From assembly GCF_024713975.1 (NCBI RefSeq), contig NC_091104.1:10311580-10375579 (forward strand): 64,000 nucleotides of DNA. Direction: 5' to 3'. The position numbers and the translations under genes are program-made. The DNA comes from Paralichthys olivaceus (Eukaryota > Chordata > Actinopteri > Pleuronectiformes > Paralichthyidae). Below the pieces are notes generated by a model. That model made no database searches. It was not told where the DNA came from and worked only from the letters and a program-made list of their open reading frames with translations. Positions 44,640-57,600 of the stretch are shown here, piece by piece (within the stretch, counting starts at the first letter, position 1; each line of letters starts with the position of its first letter).

Positions 44640-47600
44640 GTAGACCTGTTAACCGGGGCTGATCCACATGTAAAACTTTCCTTTCCTTCTAACATAATAA
44701 TTATAATGTCACTTCCCAGGGAGCTATCCCTCAATTGCAGCATGTACAGGTTTAACAGCAATGACAGCTTGCTGGAAGATCTTTCTAGGACAGGCCTGAT
44801 GACTATTTTGGGTCTCTGACCTTCTTTCCCGACAAAGATCCTCTGTTAATCTCTTCTATAATTCCTGTACCAAATCTCCTTTTTCCTGCATAATGCACTT
44901 ACTGTAAATACCATTTTCAAAGGTTATGGGCTTTGCTTTTAAGGCACATCTGAAGCCTGTAAATATATGTCTTCCTCCCTGAAGCCGGACAGTACAGTCT
45001 GGATGGCACAAGGTGAAGCACTAGCTGTACTGAATGGCACATATACTGTATGTGACTTTGAAGAGTTTCCAATTGGTGTTTTTCTCAGATATTTAAAGGA
45101 CTGTATTTTAAACAAAAATCTCCAAATGTGGAAGTTTGAGGTCCTGTGGTGAAGGAATGAGAGAATTACAGTCCTAATACTGGTGCACTTCTTCTGCTGC
45201 ACTGTTTACATTGGTCTAGTCACATTCTGGTCAGTTTGCGAACAACTTGTGGTTGAATAAAACTGTGGTTGCAGCCGCTGCTTGAATCCAGACAGACAGA
45301 CAGAGAGACAGACAGGTGGACTGAAACCATGTCTGGAAAGTCCTGTAGTGCCATATTTCAATGGCAACCGCTTCCTCAAGTGACAGTTTAATAAAGTGAC
45401 AATTGACAACAATCATTACTTCAAAGCCTAAAGATGATGTCAAAGATGGCAGCACCCAGAGCCAGAATATTTTGGCATAATCTTTTTAGAATGGGACAAG
45501 GTTGAGACGTGTTGTCCATCAGTCTATAATTCAAACCCAAGACATCCCTGCTGAGGATTGACGATGCTGATCATTCTGTCGCTGCTCTTGTCACTTTACA
45601 TGTACCAATTTGATGCCATGTTAATATAAAACTATACAGCTCCAATTATTCTACTTCAACATTTGTAATTTGATAATTACAGTTACAACAAATATCGCTC
45701 AGTGTCCCAGTGACTATCACGTATCTATTTCTGGTTTCATTGTGCTTTTACAGGGATGAACAATGAAGGCCCGAGGCCACAGCAGGTTGAAGTGAGTGGA
45801 TTTATGTTGAAAATAGACGCCATTGTGCTCCATCTCTGTTCATCTGAGGATTCTAACAATACTAAATATATTTTTTTGGAACAATAGGATGCAAGATATT
45901 TTAGTTGACCCAAACATGAGGTCAAACCGAAGCAGAGCATTTGCAGTCAGGTTTTTATTACAGTGCGTTTCTAATGACAGAGGATAACAGAGTCCCTCTC
46001 CTCCTGCTGCTGCTCGGTTGTTAAGTCGGGGTAAATTGCACACATGTGCTGTTTTCTTGACAGATCTGAAATAAGAGATTGAAAACCTAAATGAGATTAG
46101 CTCCCTGTTTGGACTCTTATTTCAAAGCCCATCACTATGGCTTCATACACATGGTGTGAAGCACCTTAGCTGATTGCTCTGAGTTTGATCCCACCTATAC
46201 CTCACAGACAAGTGGTTTACTTCATTGAAATTAAGCTAATTATATTCCGCGCCTGTACACATGCAGCTACTGTAAGCTATACTTTCACCCGCTATTATCT
46301 CTCCAAGGTTTCGTGACTGCGAAACACCCTCTCCAAATTAAAGGTCGGAAATGTGCCAAAACCTGACATTATAAACTCAGAAGATCTTTTTTGATGTGGA
46401 GTAAAAATCTGCCCAGTCTCTCAGGCTCTTCTAGTTTGGCTTAACGTAAGATCCAGCTTGTTGCACTTGTTCTCCTGTCTTTGCAGAGAGATGAGGAGCT
46501 GAGGAGTTGAGGCGAGCTCCTCCAGACAGTTTAAACTTTCTTCTCTGTGATGAAACGCTGCAGTAAACTGTAAATGTCAGTAATCACCTGGGGATATGAA
46601 AAAAATGTCTGGTATGTGGAGTCGCACCTACGAGTCGCACAGACGCACACTTTGTCAAACACGCCTTCAAAACAGACAAATGCGAGATGTTCCAAACCAC
46701 AACCATCATGAATAATTAATCGTGCGACTGTGACTTTTATAGTCGAATGTGGAAAGTTTATTTTTATTCATGGTTTGAATGAAAAATCACTTTATTTTTA
46801 TTAGTTGGTGTTAATAGATCATCCAAACCCTTTTAAAGTTACTCTCTGGTACACTCAGAAGAAAAAGCATCACAATTATTCAAACACAGTCCTGTTGCTG
46901 TAACAGGGACTTTTAGACAAATAAAGCTGTTTCTACCTGTTCGGTGTCGTGTCTCTTTCACTAAAGTTTAATTTTGCTTCAAAAGAAAGATTCAAAGCAT
47001 TTTAAAATAGCACATTTCCCCCCCAGGTTTTTATGGGCCTCTTGCTCTGGTTTACTCATACATATAATCCTCACTGTTGCCATGGTTTTGTTGCGTCATT
47101 AGGCAACACGTTAAACATACATAATGTTATGTTATAGAGCTCAAGCTGTGTCGGTTTCTGTGTTAAGACAATGGAAAGTTAGAGAGCTTTATTTAGGACT
47201 CTGTGATTCACTCTGCCGTCACCACAACCATGACGGGGCTTTGATATCTTGTTGTATCTGGAGCCATAGTGTATGAGCATCTGCTGGAAGCTGAATGACT
47301 CAGTCAGCAAATTATCCGTCACAGATCACATGGACCAGGCAGTGGTGAGAACAGTATTCAGATCAGGGTCTGAGGAAAAATTCTGCTCTTTCAAGTCTAT
47401 ATTCAACTTTCAAACAATTCCTGTCAACTGAAATGATGCAAGGGGCCTCAAAAGTCAAAAAGACTGGCAATGACTGGTTTTATCTTTGGCGTCAGGGGTG
47501 TTGTTACAGCGTAGGCAAAGCAGACAACTGCCTGGGGCCCCAAGCCGAGAGGGGCCCCAAGCTGAGAGGCCCCCCCCCTGAGAACAGCTTATTACATTAG

Positions 47601-47883
47601 TCCACAGCAACAACAATTTAGTAAGAATCCCCTTAAATTCTATGATGCTAAGAACAGGAGATTGCAACAAAACCATTGTCAGACACCTGTGGCCCAATGC
47701 CACTAACTTTGTAATTCTAGACGTTTGGTTGAAGACTTCTATGTGTGTGACACCTTTTTGAGCCGTGAGAAAACTGAACAAGTCCCACCAGAACCCTGCA
47801 GGTATTGTTTTTTGTTGCTGAGCCCTAAACGTTTCCCCAGATGACAGGGAAGTTCAGCACAGAAAAGTAAGTAGATAGCTTTG
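44640..47883. other. Spacer between the two duplicate copies
   Basis: No exon is supported. A piece of mobile-element-like sequence with GGCCCC-rich repeats (CTGGGGCCCCAAGC) lies at about 47,500-47,580. Confidence 0.4.
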
Positions 47884-48088
47884 CCAGACAGTCAGCCAAT
47901 ACAAATCTGAAAACAAAGCTCAAAGGCTAAATTTGTCAGTGTTGTGTTTGGTGGAGATTTACTCTGAAATGTAACAGCTCACAGCTTTGTGCAGTTCTGC
48001 AAGAAGCTTTGAAAGCATGCGTGGTTTAATTTCTTCCTCTCACAAAGAAACAGCTGAGCACATCTTTAAAGGAGCTATTAGACCTGAA

Positions 48089-48094
48089 TTTATT
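48089..48094 (-). terminator. Poly(A) signal of the unidentified gene
   Basis: The minus strand reads AATAAA about 270 bases after the stop codon at 48,366. The corresponding site in the duplicate copy is conserved near 44,035. Confidence 0.45.
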
Positions 48095-48365
48095 TGAAAT
48101 GAGCCATTAACCCCCGTCCATTTTTTTAGCAGGAAATGCTGGCATTCAAGATGATGTGCACCCTTGTAATTCTATAGCTTTCTACATGCACTTCTTAATG
48201 AAAGGCTTTTTGTGGAAAGGTTAAGGCCGATGTGTTTAATGGACTGAATTCTAGCTGGATTTTTTTAAATGATGCATGTGAGCCAGCAGCGTTACACAAA
48301 TAAAACTACGGTGATGTAAATTTATCAATGAAATTCTGAAGAGCTTCTTGGGGGGTCGTCATGTT

Positions 48366-48827
48366 CTATTGCTTTGTCATACACTTCATAAACGCACCAG
48401 CGTGGCCTCTTTCTTCCTGTGTGTAAAATTCAAAGCATTTCTCCTCGAGCTGATCAACGTAAGATGACAGAAATAATAAATGCTTCCAGGTGGTCTGCAT
48501 GGCCGATGCTGCAAAGCAGAACAAAGAGTTTGTTTTTGTGATGAGCCAACAGTTTCTGTGTGCAGCGCCTGTTTTACTGTGACGGCTTGTCCCGTCCCGA
48601 GGCAGAGTGGTCTTAAACACAGAAAGAGTGTGAGTCATTGTGCTCTGTAATTTGGGCACGCTGCAGCTGCCATAGGTGACCACGGCTTGACCCTTGAAAC
48701 ACTCCTGTTTGGCGCACAGTTCAACAGATGCTTTTATAAAATCATAATCTTTTAATTTTTTCCGTGCTTCTTCCTCTGAAGCTACAAACGGCTTCATACA
48801 ACTTTGACATACATGCAGTACGACTCC
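48366..48827 (-). CDS. Last two exons of an unidentified gene
   Basis: Two exons with consensus boundaries are 48827-48578 and 48508-48366. The acceptors are GTCTCAG and CTTTGCAG and the donor is CACA|GTAAAA. The phase-1 junction keeps one open frame to a stop, giving about 130 residues. The first starts GVVLHVCQSCMKPFV and holds several Cys (CQSC, ELCAKQECFKG, YGSC). The second contains LEEKCFEFYTQEERGHA and ends KCMTKQ. The Cys pattern suggests a small disulphide-rich or metal-binding fold, but I recognise no family. A further exon may start at 49,220 (acceptor TTTCTACAG), where one frame reads MNFNYHGAQKN and another carries an ATG; I could not settle its donor. The gene sits between col10a1 and the tgfbrap1-like gene. 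The 3' half is duplicated at 43.85 kb. A non-coding RNA or decayed gene cannot be excluded. Confidence 0.35.
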   Translation of the reverse strand, partial: GVVLHVCQSCMKPFVASEEEARKKLKDYDFIKASVELCAKQECFKGQAVVTYGSCSVPKLQSTMTHTLSVFKTTLPRDGTSRHSKTGAAHRNCWLITKTNSLFCFAASAMQTTWKHLLFLSSYVDQLEEKCFEFYTQEERGHAGAFMKCMTKQ

Positions 48828-49239
48828 CTGAGACACGGAAACACTCAAATGTACCTACAGTCGTTACTGTGCACAACTGGTTTCAAGTTAACTGATAAAG
48901 GAGAGAAAAGGTCACACAAATTCATTTGGTTTAGTCAAAAACATACATATAATTTTTTTCCTGTGTACATATTGTTTGGAAAACATCTTGTACGCTGTGG
49001 TAATTGTTATTTGCACGTTTTTCTAGATGTTGATGCTCAGGAACTCTTGAAATACTCTCAAGTACGGGTAAGTGTTGGTTCATGAAACCACAAAGTGCAG
49101 AGATGTCGTGCAGCTTCACGTCAGCAGAGAATCCTTCCATTCTTCTGCGCTCCGTGGTAGTTAAAGTTCATGAAAGACTCAATGAAAGCCGTGCGCTCGA
49201 TGCTCCCAGAGATATTCGATCTGTAGAAATAGAATTGTA

Positions 49240-52200
49240 ATTCTATGCTAAAAACAATATACCTCTAATTTGACTGACTTTATGATAGTTTGTGATAGTT
49301 CAGGGTAGTTCATGGCACTTTTTCGGCTGCAAATACAATACTTAAGATTACTTCTGCAGATGCTTCAGCTCAATGGATAAACGAGGCCTTTTTGGGGTTA
49401 GTATTGAATTTCTCTCCCCCGGGGCCTTTATTGTGCGGGTTACAGTAACGCTTGCTCTCAGAAAGCAGACGGAGGGAGTTTCTGCCTCCAGTGGTTGATA
49501 TCAGGGGCCATTTTTAACTCCTGGCCTATCTGTTGTGGTGAAGGGTGTGTACATCTGTGGGGAGGATTGGCGCTAAATGTCTAATTATGCGTGATTCTAT
49601 GGTCTCAACTTTCCCAGCGTACAGTAACAGTAACGTGCGGCACATGCTCTGTAATCAGTGACGTCAAACATCGCATGAGGCTCTCAGATAGAGCTCAGGG
49701 ATCCTGCGGTGCCAAGCTCCCATCCCTTCTGCCTCTTCAGAGTTTTAATTGTTTGTTTCACACGGGTCAGGCAATAATATTTTTATCACCTACAGTTTGC
49801 TAAATAGACGTCTTTCTTCAAAGGCAAAAGGATGCTAAGATGTGCAAGAAAATAAATATAAATGGGGCCATTTGTAGATAAGATGTTTGGTTGTTTAGAA
49901 TTCATTTCTAACGAAAGATGAGGAGATCTAATCTGTCTGTTTGAATGTTGTGCTGCTTAAAATATAGATCATTATATTGATTTACACAAAATTGTATGTA
50001 ACATTGAAGTAAATTTTTCCAAGCAGGTTCCGTTTATGTTCCAAGAAATCCAAATGGTCCAAAGACGAAAGCTGCTAAAGTCTCCACATCAAAAAAGAAA
50101 AAGAAAAATAACATATCAGGTGGACCACCACAAGTAGACAGCTTGTACAGAGTACTTAACTCTTCCCCTGAAATTCACTCCTAGAAAAGAGCATGAGGTT
50201 GCCAAAAAAAACTCCAAAACTTAGACCTCATACCTCATTTAAAATCAGTCATTAGTCAAATGCAGTACAGTTATGTTAATGCCTCTTTAAACTGTTAAGG
50301 AATAAATCTATTTGTGGCTGAGTCTGGGGCAGAGAAACAAATGAAGTTTGATACTTCTTTGAGATTGACGGCAGTTTGATGAAAAATGGGAACTTTGACG
50401 CATCTGGAGAACAGCATGAAAATTACCTTGGCAGGTTAAGGTTAGCTGAACATAATACTTCACTCTTCTTTCTATTTTAATCTGCCTCCACCTTCTACAA
50501 TATGGGAGCTTTAAGTGTAATTAAATTCATTAAAATTAATCTCTAACGCACCCCAGCTTTATGAGGCTTTCCAGTTAATTCCAGCTTGTTGCAGCTCATC
50601 ACTCTTGTAGAATTGGTTTCCACAGAAGCAAGAAGCCGTTTTCAGATTCAAACCTCCACCCCCCACAAAAAAATTGTACGCAACCTGACCAGCACAAATC
50701 AGCAGACGCAGCTTGCAACTGGTTTGTGAACCCTCAGGAGGTGATGGAGACAAAAAACACAGCAAAAACAAATTAAATACTGGACATTTATTCATCAGGT
50801 GGCCAGAAATGTAACTCTGATGTGTAAATATCTGTAAATAAGCAAATGTTTACTAATGATGCTTCAACAAATCAACTTGTTTTTGCTGCTCCCAAGTGTC
50901 AAACTGCCGGAGAACCGACAGTAAAGTGTGTGCGATAAAATCAAAGTTGAGCAGATGAGCATGCACAACCTTCCATGTAGGTGTGTTTAAAAGTGATTAA
51001 AATGTGAATATGGGAAAATAACAACTTTCATGTTCCCCCATTAAGTCAAACTACCCTCTCTTCTCTGACCACCTTCTCCCACCCAATAATTTTCATACAA
51101 TCCCCAGGCACCATTTATAATAATAAAACTTACTTGTTTTCGAAAACTAGTTATCTGGAGGTAAATAGATGGTATTTTTGCACTAATGCTATTTATTCTG
51201 AAAGTGCCACTTATGTTCATAATTAAAGCATAAATCTCCATTAAAACATCCCGTCAAACAAACTGTTTTGAGCACTGACGGCGGTGAATAGTGAACAATA
51301 GTTGCCCTGTAGATGTGATCTGACTCTATAGGATACAGTATGATGTATATAACCCGTGCCTCCATGGATCAGGGCAGGGTGGGTGTCTGTGGTCACTGTC
51401 TCGGCCCTGTGTGTCTCCTGTGGGCCACCCTACGCTTTTCTCCCAGTGGCATTCTGCCAAACCCCAAGGTAGCAAGTCATGAAAATGAGAGTGTTGCTGT
51501 AAGAGTTTAAAATAAGACGCGCTTTGATCATCCTCTTCGGCTATTTATTCCCATACTTGTTCTGCTATATCTACAGAATTAGTATTGCCGGGGAAAGTGG
51601 GAATTAAAGTTCAATCGCTTAGGTTTTCTACTAACTTACCATTATTGCTACCAAAAGGGTTGCAAATTAAGATTCTCCTTGTCTTTCACCAACCACTAAA
51701 AGACTGAAAAATGCGTCACGAGGGACATGATACAGTAATTTGTGGCTTTGACTATAAATATGATGCACGATGCATAGAGAAGCATTGTGTATTCATCTTT
51801 CCCAAAGGCTTTATTTACTGAGGTACCTGCTGCAATTTTCATGATCTTGAGGCAGCATTTTTTCCATGAGCTGTTTTAGAGTCGGTGCCAAAGAGTGGAA
51901 AACACATCTCCATAAAACTTTGTGATTAAAAATAATTGACTTAAAGGTAGTGACTATTAAAACCACACATTTTTGCCCCTTGTGGTTTAACGTTGTCTTT
52001 CTTGTGGCCGTTCTCGTGTTACTTAATTGTGAAATCAAGCTTGTTTTCATTTAAATATCTTATGTCTTCTCATCCTCCATCTCGAATGTCGAATGCAGTG
52101 AGGTGGTGAATACTGCAGGAAATACCTTAAAGCTGAATTATTACACTTAACATAAATATTTTATTTTCACATGTTATATGGGATATCATTGTGTACAATT

Positions 52201-54670
52201 AGTTTTATTTGCAAAACATTATTTGAGAAAGAAATACAAGTAAACATAAAATACATGTATGTAAATGTAATGTTCTTCACGGTGACCTAACGTAAGGTCA
52301 GTCTGATCCCAGAGAAATCTAATTATAAAACTCACTGCTATAAAACATATAAAATTCAATGTGTTAAACCATGCTTTATAGCTGTGGTCTCTGCGCCTAA
52401 ACTCAAGTACTGTATCATTTTCTGGAGCAGACATCTGAAACATGTCATCTCTTCAAAATCACAATTATATATAATTCTCAGTGAATTCACAGTGAAGTCT
52501 AAAACTGATAAACCAACGTTATGTATATATATATTTTGGAGAATCTCATATAACATACTGTGTAAGCAAACAAGGCTCTATGCATCTCATATAACTGTTT
52601 CCTTCCCTGCATGTAAAACTATGCTAACATGTAAACAATTACGTCCTACAGTCCAGACAGCAGACATTTTTTCCTTAAATTTAGACGAGCATAGGAAGAC
52701 AATGTTCCTATTTTCCCTCCTAGCACGGACTCTGTGGTCACGGGGATATTTATAATGGGAGACCAATGTCTGGATACCCACCATACTTCCCTCCAACTGT
52801 TGACTTTTGCATCCAATCCACTCCCCTCATGTGTAAAATGACCATCTGGCCAGCACCCCACTGAGTCCAGGCCGTCTCAGGCCCTAGACTCCAGCATTCA
52901 AGAGTGTTACATTCATCAGGGACTCATGAGAAAAGAAAAATTCAAATGCACCAAATGCTGAGAGGTGTATTTGTACTTGTGTCTACTTATTTTTACCTTT
53001 TGGTTATTCTGTCTTGTTGGTCAACTTCAAAGATTAGAAAAACATTTTTCTAGGCGCAGCGTAACCTCAAGCATTCAAAACAACATTAATGTTCCCTGAG
53101 GACGTCCCAGAGAGGAGAGAAGTGGACATGATCTCAGGCCCCAAGGTCCACCCAGTGGCCCCCGGTCACCAGGAACCGGCCCGGGGCTCAGGCTGTCGCC
53201 AAGCAGCAGGCCTCACAGTGGAGCCATATAAACTGTGAGAGGCTCTCTTCGTACAAGCAAGAGAGGAGTTGATGCCTCGTGCTTTTCTTCACACTGGTTT
53301 ATTCCACAAGAGATTGAATGAGAAGCAGATTATCAAAATTACAAGGAGGCGGTATGGAGGAGTGTGCAATTCTCCTGCAACCACATAAAAGAAGAGCAAC
53401 TTCTTCTTGAGGTTTTCTCGCATATGGTTCTATTTATTTATACGACTCAGGTTAAATTGATACAGTGAGAAATATAATGAGATTTAATCCTAGTGATGCC
53501 CTTGAAAGGCTTCACCGCACCGAGACATGTGAACACAGCTCCTGATTGTCCTCTGCCCTCAGTGGGAAACAAAAACCTCATTAGCAAGAAAGCTTGGCAG
53601 CAGCATCACAAAGAGATAATCCCATCCAACAGACTCATAATTTACTATTTATCTACAGTGCAATTAGTTTCTCACCCCAGGCCGAAAACTTATGAGCAGT
53701 CAAGCCAAGTCGCTGCTCCAGTCCCCTCAGGCGTCTCCGCAGCTCTTGCCCCAAAATGCATCGGTATAAAGAAACAGTTGGGGTTAGCTCCGAGTCTCTA
53801 CATTCTGACAGACGCAAACAAATATATCTCGACTCCAACTGTCATCCAACTAACGACTTGTGTTTAAGTTTTATTTGCAGTTGGTATATGTGGACAGTGG
53901 AGTTTGTGCTTGATTATTGGGAATAGACGTCTGTGATAATGATACAGGGACGATGTTGGTGAAAAATAAAAACTGCCTCAGATTTCATATTTCATTCAAA
54001 GTACACATGTCATTTGGCTGCATGTGAACTAAGTCCACAGTATAGAAATGATTAAAATCTCTGTACTCTGACCTTTTTACTTTTCTTGCTCTTAAATGTA
54101 TATTAATGCACAGGCTGAATGGAAAAAAATCTCACGTGCAGCATGTTGACTTTCTATTTCCTGCTCCACGCAGACAAATATACACAGTCAGTGGAAACCA
54201 TGATGGTGGGGATGCGTATATACAGCACTGGAGGATGGTCAAATTCCCTCTGGTCATCGGGGCAACCACGGGTGGTTTCCATGTAAAACACCACAGTCTG
54301 ATCAGTGAATATACAGTATGTCCCCGAGTGTCCTCCACAATCCAATTTATAGCTATTGCTGTCTACAGTGTCTCTTGGAAAAAGCTCAGACATGCCGCCC
54401 TGAAAAAGTGCAATGCATGCTCTTTCACATTTTTGAAACCAGTTATTTACACTATGTATTTTCTTTTTTCTAATTAGGGAACCTGTCTGGTCCCAGTTCC
54501 ATGAATTGAACCGTTGACGGGAGTTTGCTTAGATGACACGGTCTAATCTAGAAAAATCATCGGGTAAGAAGCAGACACTTAACCAGCTTGAAATGAATGT
54601 GATTCTCAGGAGTGCAATGGAACACATAATGTGCATGAACAGGCAACAGACTGGGCGATCGGTGTCTTTG
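49240..54670. other. Intergenic stretch, no supported gene
   Basis: Nothing here passes as an exon on either strand. It separates the unidentified gene from the 3' end of the tgfbrap1-like gene, whose 3' UTR should occupy its right-hand part. Confidence 0.45.
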
Positions 54671-54675
54671 CGATG

Positions 54676-57600
54676 CTAAAAAAAGCCAGTGCAGCCAACG
54701 TGCATCAGCTCGCCGTGCAGGTTACAGGCGAACTGTGGCTCGGCAAGGACTCGCTGACAAACCTTACACTTCTGCTCCTTGTCCAGTCTGAAGATTGTTT
54801 TTGAGGCCTGCATCTGTAGAGGGAAGGGTTCAGGAAAACAAGAATAAACACAATGTTTGCTGCAGTAAATGTAGATCATGTTATTTAACTCACCCAAGTG
54901 ACCTTGTGCCGCATGAGCTCCGCCCGGGCCAGCGCCTTTTGCAGCTTCACTATGCGACTCTGGTGGAGCGTTGCCCTGACGGAACCGACCAAGAACCGGG
55001 AGACGAGCTGAACAGACCAGGAGTCGGGCAGGAGCTGGACGACCTTCTCCGCTGCAAAGGCCTGAGAGTTATTGTTCAGCAGATCCACCGCGGTGCTGGT
55101 GGGATCCTCGGAGCTCAGGTAGATTTGGAGCAGGGTGAGCAGCAGGGCCTGTCTGAAGTGAGCGTTGTGGCCCTGGGCAGCCCTGCAGCAGTAGGCCTCT
55201 GCAGCCTGGGGGTCTCGCTTGCGGTGAACAAGCACCTGCAGGGCCTGGGAGTGTTCCCCGCTCCTGCCGAGGAGAATGGCTGTCTCTATGTGCAGGGTCG
55301 TTGACTTGACTCTCTCTGCAATGAAAAAAAAAGACTCCTACTGTAATTTGTGGAAGATTCTCCAATGCTTTATGTTCCTCTAAGATGTCCACACACCATA
55401 TACATTGGAGACGTCATAGAATTTGGATTCCCATAACAGATGTTGCAACTTCCCCCTGGTCGACCTCAAATCTGCTTCTTCTTCCTCTTGCAGCGTCTGA
55501 GTAACATATGCCAAGGCCAGACGGCTGTGATGTCTTTCCTCCTAAGATTACAACCAATTGTTATCACCAATAAAAGATTCAGGGTGTTCGATGAAGTGGC
55601 TGCTGCTGTACCCACCTCACTGCTCAAATCATGGATCAAGAACTCAAGATACAAAACCAATGCCAGCGGATATTTCTCCAGGAGAATGAAGACCTCTTGT
55701 GTCTCCAGTCGATCATCTGGCTGGCGCTTGGTGAAAATCTGCACACCTATCTTTTTCAAACAAAGAAATACTGTCATCTGTGATTTGATTGCCCATAATT
55801 TCCCCATAATTACTTAATATGATGGAGTGGGTGGTGTTTTGCTGTGTGTTTGAATCCAGCTGTACTGTGCAACTCTGCCCTCTGCAGTCAGCTTGAGAGC
55901 ATTAACCTTTTTAAATCTGACCTTTTCTCGGGCCCCTGCTCGAAAAAAAATTACATGCACAAAAGAATAGAGTATATTTCTGCACCTACAGGGTCTATAT
56001 GAATATTCTTGGTCTCTATATAAAGGTTGTGAGGATTCTTCAGAAGCGTAGATGTTACTATGTCAGAGCAAGTGAAGATGGATCATAACACAAAGGAAAG
56101 ATTTCATGTCCTCCTAATAAAAATACAATTTTAGAATGAATACCCCAAAAGAAATCGTTGCATGAAATGAAAAATAGGCACCTCTTGGTTTTTTTGCAGA
56201 GTCCATTCTGCAAAATTCCTCACAATATCTTTGTCCTCCAGCTGACTGAGCGTCCACACTATGTGTCCATACACATCTGAGCAAGAGTCGTCTCTGTGGG
56301 AGCCGTCTGCAATATTTACCCAAGTCTGACAGAATGAAACAAGATAAAACACACGTTTCAACATGGAGTTAATATAGACGTGTAGAGTATTACCTTTCAC
56401 TCACCTTTATTGCATCAATTGACCTCCCGTGGCTTTGATAGAGGGAACCTAACACAAAAAACCTTAAAATAGAAAAAGATCAAACAGGAAATGATCCATC
56501 AGAAATGGTTGAAAACAATAAAACATGTATCAAACACTGAACAAGAATGTCTCTGAAAACTATTTCATATCTGTGCACTGAGCAAATTATATAGTGTGAT
56601 TACAGCTCATCTATGTAACAAAGCTTATTGTTTATTTTCACCTGTTGTTTTGCTCCAGAGCAGGAACACAGTGATCCAGCCTGCACTCATTGGGAGAAAT
56701 AACGAGCTGCTGCAGCTTCTCAGTGTCTCCCAGTCCTACGTACAGCCTCAGGAGGGCGCAGTCCACCTCCGCACTGCAGGCCGAGTCTTGCTCTGTCCCC
56801 CTGACAGCTCTGAGAAAATCTCCCAGGAAGGACAGGTAGTGATGAAAGATGTTTGTGTCCTCACACCAGAGCACCTGGAGAGCCCTGCCCTTCTTCTTCC
56901 CCTGATCAAACTGGGACTCAAAGTCATTGCCGAGACACGACCTCATGTCCGGGTAGAGGAGGATGAGTTCTCTGGGGTCCAACTCACCTGTACTGTTCAA
57001 GGAGTTATTGTGCATGGATTTGTTTTAGGCAAACTAACAAAAATCTGTGATTTAATTTGTACAGTTTGTATATGGAGTGTTGTGTTAGGAAGGCTTTACT
57101 CTCACATGAATAGTTCTCTGGCCTCGGAAAAACCCTCCTGGTAAAAGTGAACAAATCCAGCCAAGCAAGTGACGGCCTTCTGCAGCTCCTGTCAGTGAAG
57201 ACATATTCCGTCAAAAACAGACGTATGTGACACGGCACCGTCTTTAATCTGCCGACACATGATCCGAAATGATTGAAGCAGACGACTGTGTGACTCTCCT
57301 TTAATCTCAAGGGTAATATTTTCCAATTAGATGATCATGTTCTATGTAAATATTAACTACAGTGTTCATCATGTTACCTCTGTTTTCCAAATTTAACAAT
57401 CTGTTTTTATTCCTTTTTTAATAATTATGTAAAATAATTTAATATTATAAAACAGCTGCTGAAGAAGTCAAGCCGAATCAATATTGAGTATTTGCTACTG
57501 CAGTTTTATTTTACATGATTAAATTAAAGAAAGAACCATAAGAAACATAATTCTCAGAGCAGGGTCATATTTTGCGTCTTCCTGTACATCTACAAATCAC

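Noticed and set aside
49020-49070. Possible small plus-strand exon (TTTTTCTAG acceptor, GTAAGT donor) reading VDAQELLKYSQVR
   Set aside because: The sites are good but the exon is only about 42 bases, alone, and overlaps sequence upstream of the minus-strand gene. I could not link it to any neighbour.
54795-57144. Plus-strand frames of 169 and 182 aa within the tgfbrap1-like gene
   Set aside because: They are antisense to verified exons with correct splice sites and protein similarity.
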